The notes below the pieces were generated by a model. The model did no database searches and was not told the DNA's origin. It was given only the letters and a program-made list of their open reading frames with translations. DNA of 64,000 nucleotides from Balaenoptera acutorostrata (Eukaryota; Chordata; Mammalia; Artiodactyla; Balaenopteridae), in the NCBI RefSeq assembly GCF_949987535.1, contig NC_080074.1, positions 36,129,641 through 36,193,640 on the forward strand. The letters run 5' to 3'. A program made the translations under genes and the position numbers. Below, piece after piece: positions 1 through 11,800 of the stretch. Position 1 is the first letter of the stretch, and each line of letters opens with the position of its first letter.

Positions 1-682
1 AAAAGTACAATTAAAGAAGGACAAGAGAATCATTGCTTTAAAAATGCTGAATATTCACATGCATTTTAATGAGACTTGCATTTAGAAAGAGACACTTAAA
101 CGGGTTGGAACTCAATAAACACTCCCGAAACTTTTTAAAAATGTAATTTGCTTTTCAGCCAAGTTCTTCCCTGGCAGTTTCTCTATCAGTTCTGAGCAGC
201 ATATTCAGTGTAGTCAATGAGCCAATTCAAAGATATTTCAGGAACCTAGTTTGTGCTTAGGGGTGGCATTTTGATAATTAGAGCTTCTAGTCTACACAAG
301 TGGAACTTATTAGGGAGAGTATTTAAAGTGGTTTGAGCAGGTAGAACTATTTGTACTTATTTTCTGAGCTGCCAATATGTTAATCTAACATCTGGTGGGG
401 AGGGGAAACTTTCTCTGCTCTGCCTCTAAACTTATCTTTGATTTTGCTTTTCTTATAGAACTTACTGTTCTTTACATAGGTACATTGCTAATGCATATAC
501 TTCCCGAGATAGTATTTGCTTTCATTCTGATCACCACAGTGCTTAGTAATTACGGTAGGCCTCGCACATGGCACCTCTTTAATGTATATATAACTGAATT
601 AAACTTCTGAATTGTATTATACTCAAGCAGCCATGGATATCTGCTAACTTCATGATCTTAAACAACAAAAGTAAAAGCAATA
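1..682. other. Unassigned intergenic sequence
   Basis: AT-rich single-copy-looking DNA. A 71-codon open frame at 395-610 has no recognisable domain, and I see no splice context that would make it an exon. No repeat family was recognised. Confidence 0.5.
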
Positions 683-903
683 AGAATAATAATAGCTAAT
701 ATATTATTGAGCACTGAAAATAAGTCACCCACTATTTCAATCGCTATGTATTAACTAATCCTCATAACAAATCTATCAGTAGGTAGATTTTTTTTTCTTG
801 CTTACACAATTAGAAGTTGAGATGATATGAGATTAAATGACTTTTTCTCGGTCATGTACACAGTAATGGGTGAATTCAAGATTCAAAATCAAGCATTCTA
901 CCT
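683..903 (+). repeat. MIR SINE fragment
   Basis: The order of motifs follows the MIR consensus on the plus strand: 'AATAGCTAATAT.TTATTGAGCACT', then 'AACTAATCCTCATAACAA', a 'GTAGGTAGATT' block, then a degraded 'GAAGTTGAGAT...TCATGTACACAGTAATGG' corresponding to the core and 3' part. It is strongly diverged, as expected for an old mammalian-wide element. The family call is from memory of the consensus. Confidence 0.75.
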
Positions 904-1461
904 TCACATAATTTGTATATGGAAATAAATATTAAAGCAAGAGGCATTTCTGCTTATTGTTAGGATGGAATAATTTGCAACAGAGCAATGCTTACATACA
1001 CACCAACTACAAAAGCGAAATAAAACAAAGAAATAACTTACTTAAAACATCAGAGAGCTGCAGAAACAGGGAAGAGTAGAAAGGCTAAGATTTTGGAAAA
1101 GAGAGATTCCTGAAGGGGAAAGCTTATTATTTGCAGTTGCTTTTTTTCCTGGATTATGTGCTAATTCTGGGCATGGGCAAGAGGCTGAGAGTATAGAGTA
1201 AACCTGGACAGAGGACTGTACCTGCAGATTAGAGAAACCAGGAAACTTGCATCAGATAGAGCAATACTGCTGAAACTTAAGACACCTAATATACCTAAAT
1301 GGTGTATGTACATTGTTTTTTAAGACATAATATTATTGCATATTTAACAGACTAGAATATAGTGTAAACTTAATTTTTATATGCACAGGGAAACCAAAAC
1401 ATTTGTGTAAATTGCTTTATTCCATTGTGTGGTGGTCTGGAACCAAGCCTGCAATATATCT
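904..1461. other. Unassigned intergenic sequence
   Basis: AT-rich sequence with no open frame or repeat family that I can support. Confidence 0.45.
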
Positions 1462-1562
1462 GAGGTATGCCTGTATATGTATATCAAAACATCAAGTTAT
1501 ATACCTTAAATCTATACAATTTTATTTGCCATTTATACCTCAAAAAAAAGCTCGGGGAAAAA
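1462..1562 (+). repeat. L1 3' terminus fragment (old L1M type)
   Basis: A short piece of the L1 3' UTR end: 'ATATCAAAACATCAAGTTATA', 'ACCTTAAATCTATACAATTTT', then 'TACCTCAAAAAAAAGCTCGGGG'. The same block recurs at about 4940-5030 in the longer L1 copy, which supports the family call. Only the last hundred or so bases are present. Confidence 0.75.
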
Positions 1563-1853
1563 GAAAAGATATTCTAAAACTATTCCCTAAATAGGGCTTT
1601 AAATTGGGTGTTAAATAAATGTTTGAAGAATACAGAGTTTTTCTATGAGAATTAATAAAAAAATTTTATTTGTCAGTGAAAGTATGTCTCTTTGTACATA
1701 AACACAGTGTGTATCAATATTCTGGCATTTGTAGGAAAAATGAATAAATATGTGTGGGTAAGTTAAAAAAAGTAGTATCTGTTAAAGATGTTTCCACATA
1801 ATTCTCCATATGTTTTGGTCTATGGTTGGGGTTAGATGAAAAAGTTACCTTTA
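1563..1853. other. Unassigned sequence, ends in SINE target site
   Basis: No feature recognised. The last 15 bases (1839-1853, AAAAAGTTACCTTTA) are the left copy of the target duplication of the following SINE. Confidence 0.5.
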
Positions 1854-2167
1854 GGGCTTCCCTGGTGGCGCAGTGGTTGAGAATCTGCCTGCTAATGCAG
1901 GGGACACGGGTTCGAGCCCTGGTCTGGGAAGATCCCACATGCCGCGGAGCGGCTGGGCCCGTGAGCCACAACTACTGAACCTGCGCGTCTGGAGCCTGTG
2001 CTCCGCAACAAGAGAGGCCGCGATAGTGAGAGGCCCGCGCACCGTGATGAAGAGTGGCCCCCGCTTGCCACAACTAGAGAAAGCCCTAGCACAGAAACGA
2101 AGACCCAACATAGCAATCAATCAATTAATCAATAAAAAATAAATCTTTAAAAAAAAAAAAAAAAAAA
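1854..2167 (+). mobile_element. tRNA-derived SINE, cetacean CHR-2-like
   Basis: Complete SINE with a tRNA-like head. The A-box-like region is at about 1866-1876 (TGGCGCAGTGG) and the B-box-like GGGTTCGAGCCC at 1908-1919. A GC- and CpG-rich unrelated body follows, then an A-rich tail. It is flanked by perfect 15-bp direct repeats AAAAAGTTACCTTTA at 1839-1853 and 2168-2182, the mark of L1-driven retrotransposition. The body matches the copy at 31703 far better than the copies at 35467 and 44916. Retained CpGs and an intact target duplication point to a fairly recent insertion. Short open frames on both strands here are by-products of the SINE and not genes. The subfamily name is from memory; the SINE nature is directly visible. 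Confidence 0.93.
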
Positions 2168-2182
2168 AAAAAGTTACCTTTA
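2168..2182. repeat. Target-site duplication, right copy
   Basis: AAAAAGTTACCTTTA, identical to 1839-1853. It overlaps the end of the SINE poly(A) tail, so its left edge is ambiguous by a few A residues. Confidence 0.9.
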
Positions 2183-2459
2183 AATTTTAGGTATTACTCA
2201 AGGTCCAACATCTAGAAAGTAGTATTAATACGTTTGTGTCATATGCAAGTACACATAAAAGAAAACTATAATATATGATTGAAAACATTTCATGTGATGG
2301 AATTTTTAAGCTGTTTTCTTTTAGATTTTGAGGAACAATCCATTTATAAACAGTAGAAATATAATCATTGAATATTTAAAGGTAGTTCTGGGGAAAATGA
2401 GGATCACTCATTTCCCGAATTGGACTATTTTTAAGTCTACAAGTTTATAAATTTCTAGA
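2183..2459. other. Unassigned intergenic sequence
   Basis: AT-rich, with no recognised feature. Confidence 0.45.
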
Positions 2460-2970
2460 AATCCATCCTAACTTCTCCTTCTATACCCTTTTCTGAGGTG
2501 AGCTCATTCATTCCCAGGGCTTCTAATTTTAGTCATCTGCAAATAACAACCAAGTATTTATCTTGAGCCTTCACTTTTCCAGTTGACTACTTTGCAACTC
2601 CCTTTGGATGTTTCAGTACATCAAAGACATCTAAAATTCAACATTGCGAAACAAAACAAAACACATCTCTGCACATTTCCCCACAAAACATGGTCTACAT
2701 GCAACATTACTTTATGAGCAGTTGCCAAATATCTATCTACTTATGCAAAAGCTATCTCCTCCCCACCCCCAACGTTATTCACAGCCAGTTCAACACCAAG
2801 AATTTCTGTATTATTTCTTATATATCTGCTGAACTATTAGATGGAGTTTTATAAGGACAAACTTATACAAACTTACACTTAATTTTGCTCACTGATATAT
2901 TCTCAAAACCCTGTTTGGTACCTAATGCCAAAGAAGTACTTAAATGTTTGTTGGATGAATAAATGACATA
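2460..2970 (+). repeat. L2 LINE 3' portion
   Basis: The plus strand follows L2 order. A 'GCTCATTCATTCCCAGGGCTTCTAATT' block matches the C-terminal coding area. Pyrimidine-rich degraded sequence follows, then the L2 3' end 'TACCTAATGCCAAAGAAGTACTTAAATGTTTGTTGGATGAATAAATGA' (about 2918-2967). The 62-codon open frame at 2644-2832 lies within it and looks like chance. The sequence is strongly diverged. Confidence 0.6.
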
Positions 2971-3058
2971 TATAGACATTTTGGTATACAACAATTGGTA
3001 AACTTACATAATGTATCTATCATTCAGGGTCAAGCAAGAGAAATAGAAACCAGTATTT

Positions 3059-3074
3059 AAAATAGAGGGACATT
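3059..3074. repeat. Target-site duplication, left copy
   Basis: AAAATAGAGGGACATT, identical to 3858-3873. It brackets the truncated L1. Confidence 0.93.
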
Positions 3075-3857
3075 CAGAATGGCTTTCATCAAAAAGACCA
3101 CAAATAACAAATGCTGGTGAGGATGTGAAAAAGAAGGTACCCTTGTACACTGATGATGGGAATGTAAATTGGTACAGCCACTATGGAAAACACTATGGAC
3201 GTTTCTCAAAACACTAAAAATAGAACTGCCTTATGATCCAGTAATTCCACTCCCAGGTACTTATAAAAACAAACAAACAAACACTAATTTGAAAAGGTAC
3301 ACGCACATGTTCATAGCATCATTATTTACACTTGCCAAGATATGGAAGCTTCCTCAGTGTCCATCAACAGATGAATGGATAAAGAAGATGTGGTACATAT
3401 AAACAATGAAATACTACTCATCCATAAAAAGGAATAAAATTTTGCCATTTGCAGCAATATACATTGACTTGGACAGTATTGTGCTAAATGAATACAGACA
3501 GAGAAAGACAAATATTGTATGATATCACCTATATGTGAAATCTAAAAAATAAAACAAACTAGTGAATATAACACAAAGAAACAGACTCACAGACACAGAG
3601 GACAGACTAGTGGTTAGCAGTTGCGGGGTCCGGGGGGCAAGGGAGGCATAGGGGATTAAAAGATACAAACTATCAATACTATGTATGAAATAAGTAAGCT
3701 ACAAGGATGCATAGTACAACACAGGGAACATAGCCATTATGTTATAATAACCATGAATGGAATACAACCTTTAAATATTGTGAATAACTATGCTGTACAC
3801 CTGAAATTTATATAATATTGTACATCAACTATACCTCAATATACAACATAAAAAAAT
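3075..3857 (+). mobile_element. 5'-truncated L1 (ORF2 C-terminus plus 3' UTR)
   Basis: A 783-bp L1 tail. It begins in the extreme C-terminal part of ORF2 ('AATGCTGGTGAGGATGTG', 'GGGAATGTAAATTGGTACAGCC'), where a 77-codon remnant frame at 3169-3402 is still open. It then runs through a cetartiodactyl-type L1 3' UTR to the end 'TTGTACATCAACTATACCTCAATA' and a short A-rich tail. A perfect 16-bp target duplication flanks it. The 5' truncation leaves no reverse transcriptase domain, so the copy was dead on arrival. It landed inside an older repeat whose halves are at about 3020-3058 and 3874-4150. The same ORF2 segment occurs in the longer L1 at 47480-47760. Confidence 0.92.
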
Positions 3858-3873
3858 AAAATAGAGGGACATT
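3858..3873. repeat. Target-site duplication, right copy
   Basis: AAAATAGAGGGACATT, identical to 3059-3074. Confidence 0.93.
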
Positions 3874-4608
3874 ATGATAGTGAATTGGATACACAGTTGA
3901 CAGAAAATCTGAGAAGCTAACTAAGAACAGTAAAGAAAATCAGAGATGTCTAAGAGAAGAAGCTGCTAACTCCTAGGCTAGAGGAACAAAAGGAGGAGGT
4001 AAGGTCACATAAATAGAGAGACTAGTGTCATGAACAGCATCTGGATGTCACAAGTGTATTCTGTATGTCCTGGAGCCACAGAGGAAATGTAATCTTTTCC
4101 AGAGATGATGGGTGAGGCAAGGAGATGGGGAGACCTACCACACCATCTCCAACTGATGCCTGCTAATGTCCAAATAGCTCAAAGCAATATGTCACAGGAT
4201 CGAGGGAATGCAGCTTCCATGTACTACTATATATTAATACAACATAATAATAAGAATATTAAGAAGAAGAAGAATATGTATGTATGCACAGAACACAGGA
4301 GAACAGAGTGAGGTAAGGATGAACTTAATATTAAAATAGTCTAAAGACTGGCAGGTTGTCTACATATATGAGAAAAAATCTGAACTCTTCACTGAGCACC
4401 TGGACACAAGTCATTGAACGATGTTTGATCACATGGACTATGAATAGGTATATTTCTCTAAGTACAATAATTAGTATTGAAGTCCGTAAAATGTTATCTG
4501 AAAACAAAACAACAAGTAATCATTCACACTAATATTCATTAGACAACAGATGGTGTCTAAAAGTTTTGTCTTTCACTTAGTTAATTTGTTGGGCATCAAA
4601 CTCCATAC
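3874..4608. other. Older unassigned repeat-like sequence
   Basis: The first roughly 280 bases ('GAATTGGATACACAGTTGAC', 'CTAACTCCTAGGCTAGAGGAAC') read like the continuation of the repeat that starts before the young L1 ('AGCAAGAGAAATAGAAACC', about 3033-3052). I cannot name the family. The rest has no recognised feature. The 68-codon open frame at 4105-4311 is not supported as a gene. Confidence 0.4.
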
Positions 4609-5030
4609 TTGGCAGAGAAAGACAAATACCATATGGTATCATGTATATGTGGAATCCAAAAAGTCATACACAGAGAAACAGAGAGTGGAATGGAGGTTTT
4701 TAAGGGCAGTAAGGTGAGGAAAATGGGGAGATGTTGGCCAAAGGGGACAAACTTTCAACTATAAGATGAATATAGTTCTGGGAATCTAATGTACAACATT
4801 GTGACTATAATTAATAAAACTATTTGTACACTTTAAATTTGCTGAGAGAGTAAATCTCAAGTGTTCACACCATACACATACACTAAATAGTAACTATGAG
4901 AGGTGATGGATGTGTTAATTAACTTGATTGTGGTAATCATGTCACAACATATATCAAATCATCATGTTATATACCTTAAATATATACAATTTTACTTATC
5001 AATCATACCTCCATAAAGCTGGGGAAAAAA
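4609..5030 (+). repeat. Old L1 3' UTR fragment
   Basis: L1M-type 3' UTR on the plus strand: 'CAGAGAAAGACAAATACCATATGG', 'CATGTATATGTGGAATCC', 'GTGATGGATGTGTTAATTAAC', and the terminal block 'ATATCAAATCATCATGTTATA' followed by 'CATAAAGCTGGGGAAAAAAG'. No flanking duplication was found and divergence is higher than in the 3075 copy. Confidence 0.85.
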
Positions 5031-7639
5031 GATCTCTGATGTCTTTGACAAAAATATAATTTATAACTTTAAATCTATTTTGTGTCATTGCTTTATCTCT
5101 TTTCTTTCTCCTCTTCTTACCTATTTTCCATAGTCAACTTTTAAAATCAATTTTTTGCATGTTCCTTTTTCCTCTTGTAACTCTCCCATTCCAGTTACTC
5201 TGTTGATCTTAAACCCAGGTTATATCTACCTTTTGTATGTCTGCACTGGCTTGAGCAAAACACAATGGCTTTGACTGGTCTAACTTTGACTAGCCTCTCT
5301 TTAAAGTCATGGCAACTAAGGTAGCTCAAGGATCTTTAACGGTGCCGAGCAATCATACTTCCTCACTCCCCAATAACAGATGTAACCATTTAATCCCCTC
5401 CCCTGAAAACTCCAACCACTACTTCTCAACACAAATGCTCAGTTTATGACCCGCTGGCTATTTTACTGAGAAAAAAGAAACAAAGTTGAACTTCAATAGA
5501 CTCCCACTCTCATAGCTACCCACACACTCTTACCTTTGTGTGGTAAACTACCCAAACTCCTATCTATTGTCAGTCTTTCTGTGTGTCTATTACACAATTT
5601 TGCAACTACAAGACAGAGGGATTACCTGATGTTTTTGTTATATCATGAACTTAAGTATATTTAGCTATTCTATTTGAAGTAATCGCCTAAGATATCAGCT
5701 ATCAGAAGAATGTGATATTTTTGTTGTATCCTTTTACCACTTTTAAGTTAGAATAATCACTTTAAAAACTCACTTTAATTTTGAATTAAGGAAAAATAAT
5801 AATAAAAATGTAATATTCTGTGAACAGAAGTAGGACTTAATGCAAATACAGAATGCCAGTTTCTGATCATATCTTAGGAAAAAATAATAATAAAACTGAC
5901 CATGTCTGTCTGCCTACATGAAACCCTAACATGGAACACCAGATTGTTTCTAGATACACCTAAGGGAGATGAAAAAAAACTGTACTCCAACCATCTTGAC
6001 TGGTTTAGGATTATAAATCTCCCCTTCATCTCCCCAAATTTTCACTAATAAAAATGTCATCAGATGGGAAACACTTTTTTAAGATTCACAGAGAAAAAGT
6101 TTTAAGTATTTCATATAAATATAATGATATGAGTACACTTCCACACCTCAATCAATCCTTTTTTAGATGGCATATAATCCAAATTCATTTTTAGACTCAA
6201 GCAGTGTTGTTGTGATTTCAGTTTATCAATAACATCTCTTCACTTTTAGGAAATATGCAATTGGGACTCATGCAAAATCAAACTCTCTGTCCATGAAATT
6301 CTTCAGAGTTTATCTTGCATGAGAAACTAGGAAATGTTCTATAAATATTCATAAGCTGGCAGTTACCCATTGCTGAGATATATTTGAGGTATGAAAATAA
6401 AAGCTCATAGAAAAATTCAACCTGATTATTTAAAATTGAGGCAGGAACTTTTCTCAGGGCTCATGCATGATTAATGTGTTTATTTTAAACAGCCCCTTTT
6501 AGTCTGTTATTTTCTATGTTTTATCCAGTATTAATGTAAAATAATTTCATGTAATAGATATTATGCCTTTCATTGAGTACTCTGCTATATTGATCTTTTT
6601 GCTTGGAGGTTTTCATAAATAGGAAAATATTATTTTATACACCCTGTCAATACTTAGCAAAACCTCCACATTGTTATTTATCATCCTCACTTCTTTATGG
6701 GATGTCTGCCAATTTTCTAGTTTTACCTAAACTTCCAATTTACATTTATTATAAATTTACCAAAATCAAGGTTTTTGTTATTTATCAAAAGAAATACTTA
6801 TTTAATATAGAAAGAAAATAATTCAGAAATTGTCTTTATAATTTTTTATAAATATATACATACCAGGTGATTGAGAGGATTATCACTTTTGTGAAAAGCA
6901 CTGAAAGATATTGCTATAATTATCACATTTGGAGTACTGCAGGATTCTGAGTTCATTCCCACTGACTCAAAGGAAACTTATGCAAATGATACAAGTAAAT
7001 GTTGCAATTCCTCAACTAAACTGAGCAATATAAAAAGGTCCCTTATCATTAAGAAATTTAAAAATTGTCTAAAGGCTAGACAATTTTAAACAAAACATAT
7101 GCATACTACCATATACTGTCATTTTAAATATGAAAAATAAAATATATGACCAATGTATGTTTTTATTGTATCAAAGCTATTCTGAAGATAATTAATATTA
7201 TCTTTGGTATTCTTATATACAATTATCACAGTCTCAGAATTACTCTTATAACTTACATTAATAAAAGAGTTGGAATTTTGTTGCACAAGACATAATTTTC
7301 CCTGGCAGGAAATTTTTGAAATTAGTATGCATATGTTATGTTAATAAACCAATTTAGTAATGCTTTGGAGTGGAATGTTTGAAAAATGGGACTACTTTTG
7401 TCTCACTTAACTTCTAGGAAAAGAAAGAGACCATGTCTATATGAAAGTGGTTGAAATAAATCAGATCAACTCTGGCTATTTTTCATGACTGTACATCTTA
7501 GTATGACCCAGAAGCATCAGATCAATTTTACAAATTTCCTTAAGATTGTTTCTAGGATATCAGACCATTTAAATATGTTCTTCCATATTCAATCTAGTCA
7601 CATCATATAGACTTAGCAATAATCTTTTATATCCAGCTT
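5031..7639. other. Long unassigned intergenic stretch
   Basis: No gene or named repeat. About 5200-5560 is pyrimidine-rich and contains 'TATTTTACTGAGAAAAAAGAAAC', which looks like a degraded interspersed repeat that I cannot assign. The 72-codon open frame at 6603-6821 has low-complexity, hydrophobic composition and no domain. Confidence 0.4.
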
Positions 7640-7985
7640 GTTTTTAATTGAGGAAAAATTTCTATACAGACCATGAAGGTGCAATTCAAGTTTTGATAAA
7701 TATATATGTACTATATAGCTGTGTTAACAACTCTCCCTACCAAGATGTAGATGATTTACATCACCCTGAAAATGTTCTTGTGCCTTTCAGTCAAAATCAA
7801 GCCCCATCAGTTAATACTCTTCTGAGTTCTATCACCATAGATTAATTTTGCCAGTTTTTGAACTTCATATAAATGAAATTATATAGTATCTACTCTTTTC
7901 TCTCTGGCTGTTCTCGCTCAGTAAAAACGTTTTGAGATACAATGAAGTTATAACATACACTAGTAGTTTATTCCTCTGTGTTTGT
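7640..7985 (-). repeat. Old L1 3' UTR fragment, antisense
   Basis: Antisense L1M pattern: a 'TGATAAATATATATGTACTATATAG' block, 'CACCATAGATTAATTTTGCCAGTTTTTGAACTTCATATAAATG', then 'CTCTCTGGCTGTTCTCGCTCAGTAAAAACGTTTTGAGATAC'. The 65-codon open frame at 7648-7845 is incidental. Confidence 0.75.
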
Positions 7986-7989
7986 GTAG

Positions 7990-8405
7990 TGAAGAATTAA
8001 GCTGTGGTCTTTGCCCTTCACTCCTGAGATGATGCCTAGGTCCTTAGAGTGTCACATAGATCAGGAATATCTTTGTTTGCATGAGGGCTTTGGCTACCAG
8101 ACAGTCTATCAGCATGATTTACAATGGGAGCTTTGAGTCATGCAGTATCAGTTCTTTCCAGAAGGACTGGAGAATAAATGTATCAGCCAAACCTCAGGAA
8201 GGGCCAGAGATGGGCAGAATGTGATCAAGCCCCAGTAAAAACTCTGGGCACCAAGGCTTGAATGAACTTCCCTGGTTGATAATACTCTTCTGTTTTATCA
8301 TACATCATAACAGGAAAGTAAGCCATCCATGACTTCTCAGGGAGAGGCTAGTGGAAGCTCTGTGTTTCTTGGACTCTGACTCTGTGCTCTACTTCCCTTG
8401 GCTAA
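7990..8405 (+). repeat. Probable solo LTR fragment (ERVL/MaLR type)
   Basis: GC-richer block containing 'GATGGGCAGAATGTGATCAAGCCCCAGTAAAAACTCTGGGCACC', followed by 'CTTCCCTGGTTGATAATACT', which I associate with an ancient class III LTR. It lies between two antisense L1 fragments and is cut before any poly(A) signal. I see no duplication at its edges. Family uncertain. Confidence 0.45.
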
Positions 8406-8407
8406 TT

Positions 8408-8880
8408 TTTTTCAGCTTTATTGGGGTATAAGTGACACATATAAATTGTATACATTGAAGGTATACAATTTTGAAATTTTGATATACATATATATTATGA
8501 AGTGATCACCACAATCAAGCTAGTTAACATATCCATCAACTTCTCACATAGTCATCTTGTGTATGTGTGCATGTGTGTGTATGTGTGTGTTGTGTGTGGG
8601 GGGGGTGAGAGCACTTAAGATCTACCCTTTTAGCAAACTTTAAGTATACAATACTGTATTGTTAATTGTAGTCACGTTGCTGTACATTAAATCCCCAAAA
8701 CCATTCATCTTGCGTAATTGAAATTTTGTGTCCCTTGAATAATATGTCCCCATTTCCCACACCCCTAACCTCTGGCAACCATCATTCTGTGCAGTCTTTC
8801 TATGATTTGACGATTTTTGATTCCACATAGAAAGTGAGATTATGCAGTGTTTCTCTTTTTGTCTGGCAATAGCTAAATAC
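8408..8880 (-). repeat. Old L1 3' UTR fragment, antisense
   Basis: Antisense L1: 'CTTTATTGGGGTATAAGTGAC', 'GTGATCACCACAATCAAGCTAG', 'TGTTAATTGTAGTCACGTTGCTGTACATTAAATCCCC', and 'TTCCACATAGAAAGTGAGATTATGCAGTG'. A (GT)n tract at 8559-8606 sits inside it. The 80-codon minus-strand open frame at 8640-8882 is part of this repeat. Confidence 0.85.
8559..8606. repeat. Imperfect (GT)n microsatellite
   Basis: Interrupted TG/TATG repeats followed by a run of G. Confidence 0.9.
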
Positions 8881-11800
8881 AAGGATACTAAAGAAGCTAT
8901 ACCTTTTTGTTTATAACAGCATCACCAGGGCCTAAAACACAGCATCCAGTAGTACCCTCTCAATAAACATCAGTAGAATAAAGCATTTTTTTAAATGCTG
9001 ATTCAGAAGGATCGCCTCTCTCTGCCCTCATTTCTCACAGGACACTATCTGGGTACAAATTAAGGGGTGATGAGATAATACTAAACACAGATCTTTGAGG
9101 TCAGTTATTTACTTAGTATCTTAAATTTTCAGTAAACTAGGTTATGGTAGCCAATATTATTCTCTTCTGCAGGAAGGATACCTATTTGGTCCAGATATAT
9201 ATATATATATATAATTTATCTCTCAGAAGATAGAAGGTAACGGCATGGATAAAAACTGCTCTGCTCTTGAGGATCATCCTTATCTTTGGGCTTACAAATT
9301 TGGGCAATTTAGAAAATTCTTTGTATGACGGGCACTAGCTTTGGCTTTCTTTGAGAATTTGGCTCATCAGCAACAGCAGTATCTCACACTTCATGCTAGA
9401 TATATCAGCACAGGTGCCTACCTCCCAATTCTATGGACTTAGCCAAGCACACATACCTTGCTGAAAAAGTATCTAAGAGCAAACATGATTATGACCATGA
9501 CTCCAGACCCTGATTAAAACACAGATGAGCACTGGATCAAAGGACAGACATGCTATGTTTCTAGCAGTTTAATACAAAGCACTTGTCAATTCTGAACAAT
9601 GATTTCTAGCAAAGCTGGTAAGAATATTTTCAACTGAGTGGCATAAAATCAAGCATCCAGTTTATAACGGGAAAGAAGAAGGTACAGAGAGAGTTACTGA
9701 TTTATGCTGACGGCGCAGCACTAAAATACATACGTATCCACAGCCTGCAGCCTTGAATTCTGTGTAACCTGTTTGCATTCCCGAAAAGTTCTGGACCTTA
9801 TCCTTATAAGGTCACATCCTTATCCTCTGCATAGCTCTAAAATAATTCTCTTATTACTTAAAATAATTTGTGTGACCCTCTGTTCCTTCTGACAAAAAGC
9901 ACTTAATTAAAATACTTTTGCATGGAGCTCACACTTACCTAGATAACCACTTCTACATTACTGACACCCTGGTTATAAACTATGATGTGATTTCTTTGTC
10001 CCTTCACTTCAGTTTTTCCTGAGTCATAATTAAATCTTTTGGTATTAAAGAAAAATATCCTATTTTATTTATCGAGGAGACCACTCTGTTGTCATCTGCA
10101 TCCCCAAATTTGTGCCCCGCCCCCAACACATCTTCTTTAGAGATTCTCTGCATCACTCTTCCCCAATCCCTTCCTTACTTGGTGAATGTCTTCTTATTTC
10201 ATTATTGCTTTACCTCGGTTTAGGACTGTATTATATTCTTTTGCATCTGAAGTGAGAATCCTCTTCTGTCCAATGTTTTTCTCTCAAGATATTATCTGTT
10301 TACCATCACATTTCTTAAAAGAAAAACCTAGATTCATGTTTTCTAATTCTTCAGGGAGCATTCATGCCTCAATTCTTCCAAACTATTGCTCCTACTCAAC
10401 TTCTCTGTTATAAATTCTCTTTCATATCACTAATGACCAAGTATTCACAAATAAAATGCCTTTATTTTGGCTTTGATTGTGCATAACTACATTGAAATAT
10501 ATGATACAACTGATAATGTGATTTATCTTCTATATATCCATAACTTACCTCCAAGGGCCAAGGGCAGGGACAGACGGGACAGAATGGAATAGTACAGCAT
10601 CCTATGCGGACAAGGATAAGAAATCTATCCTTTTTCTTGTTTCTTAAATAACAAGAAAATCTTCTGCTTGTCTCAAAGTTTGGTGTTCTTATGAATTTTA
10701 TCCTCAGAACTCTATTTTTTCACTCTTTATCCTCTGAATGTATATCTTTTGTGTGCTAACCTTGGGAAGAATCTTAAGAAGACAGATTGCTGCTAAACAC
10801 CAAACTTCTGTGTGCATTCTTGCAAACCCTTCTCCATTCTGCTGTATGTATCAGGAGGCTAACCTATTCGATCTACATTAACGAACTCACTTATCCTACA
10901 GTTTATGGTTAGGTTTGGCCAATGAGTATCACTAACAGACGGTTAAGGAATATAGGAAGGTAAAGTTCCAGTACGTATTCTACTGTCTTTCCTTCAGAAG
11001 GGATTTCCAATGTTGGTAGCATCCCTAGACAGGTCATAGTTTTTATCTGTTGGTCCTCTTGAAACAGTTGTTTTACTCTGAATTCTGGGAGCAATTTCCT
11101 CTTCTTTAGAGTTAGAGGCATGAGTAGATTTCACCTATTACTAATCCTGGGGTTAGTATCTCTTCTAGTTTTCATAAACACTTTATTAAACTCCTCTCAT
11201 ATTACCCAGTTAAAGAATGCCATCTCTTTCTTCTCAGGGCACTAACAGATATATCCAAGAATTTTAATTTTCAGTAATGTTTTTGGGTTGTTTTCTTTTC
11301 CATGTCTACCCCCTAATGATAAGCAAATTCTCATTTCTCTTTACCATAACTCTGGACTAATAAATGCATCTTAATCACCTGAGCACCTTGACATAAGTAG
11401 TAGAAGAAATGAGCCAATGGTAGAAAATGCCCTCTGTTCCCATTTTGATCTCCATTTACATTTATTTCACTGTTCTTATGCTCACCTGGCTCTAATATTT
11501 CTGAATCACACCTTTGTATAGTGTTTTTGCTTTTGGCCACATAAACACATCTCTATTTTTAAGAAAAGACATTTTCTCCTTTGCCCAGCCACTTGGAATT
11601 CCACTGATAGTTCTAGTTTTTGCCATCTGATCTCTACACAAGTAAAAGGGTTTAGTTAGGCTTAATAATCAGCCCTCTTTTCTCACCATATACACTCTCC
11701 CTTAGCAATTATATTCACTTCACAAATTTAACTATCACCTCTTTGGATAACTTTCAAGTATATGCGACATGTTTAACTCTTTCTTTGGTTCTTTCTCTAA

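Noticed and set aside
1854..1930. tRNA gene
   Set aside because: The B-box-like motif belongs to a tRNA-derived SINE with a non-tRNA body and A tail. No cloverleaf with intact acceptor stem was seen.
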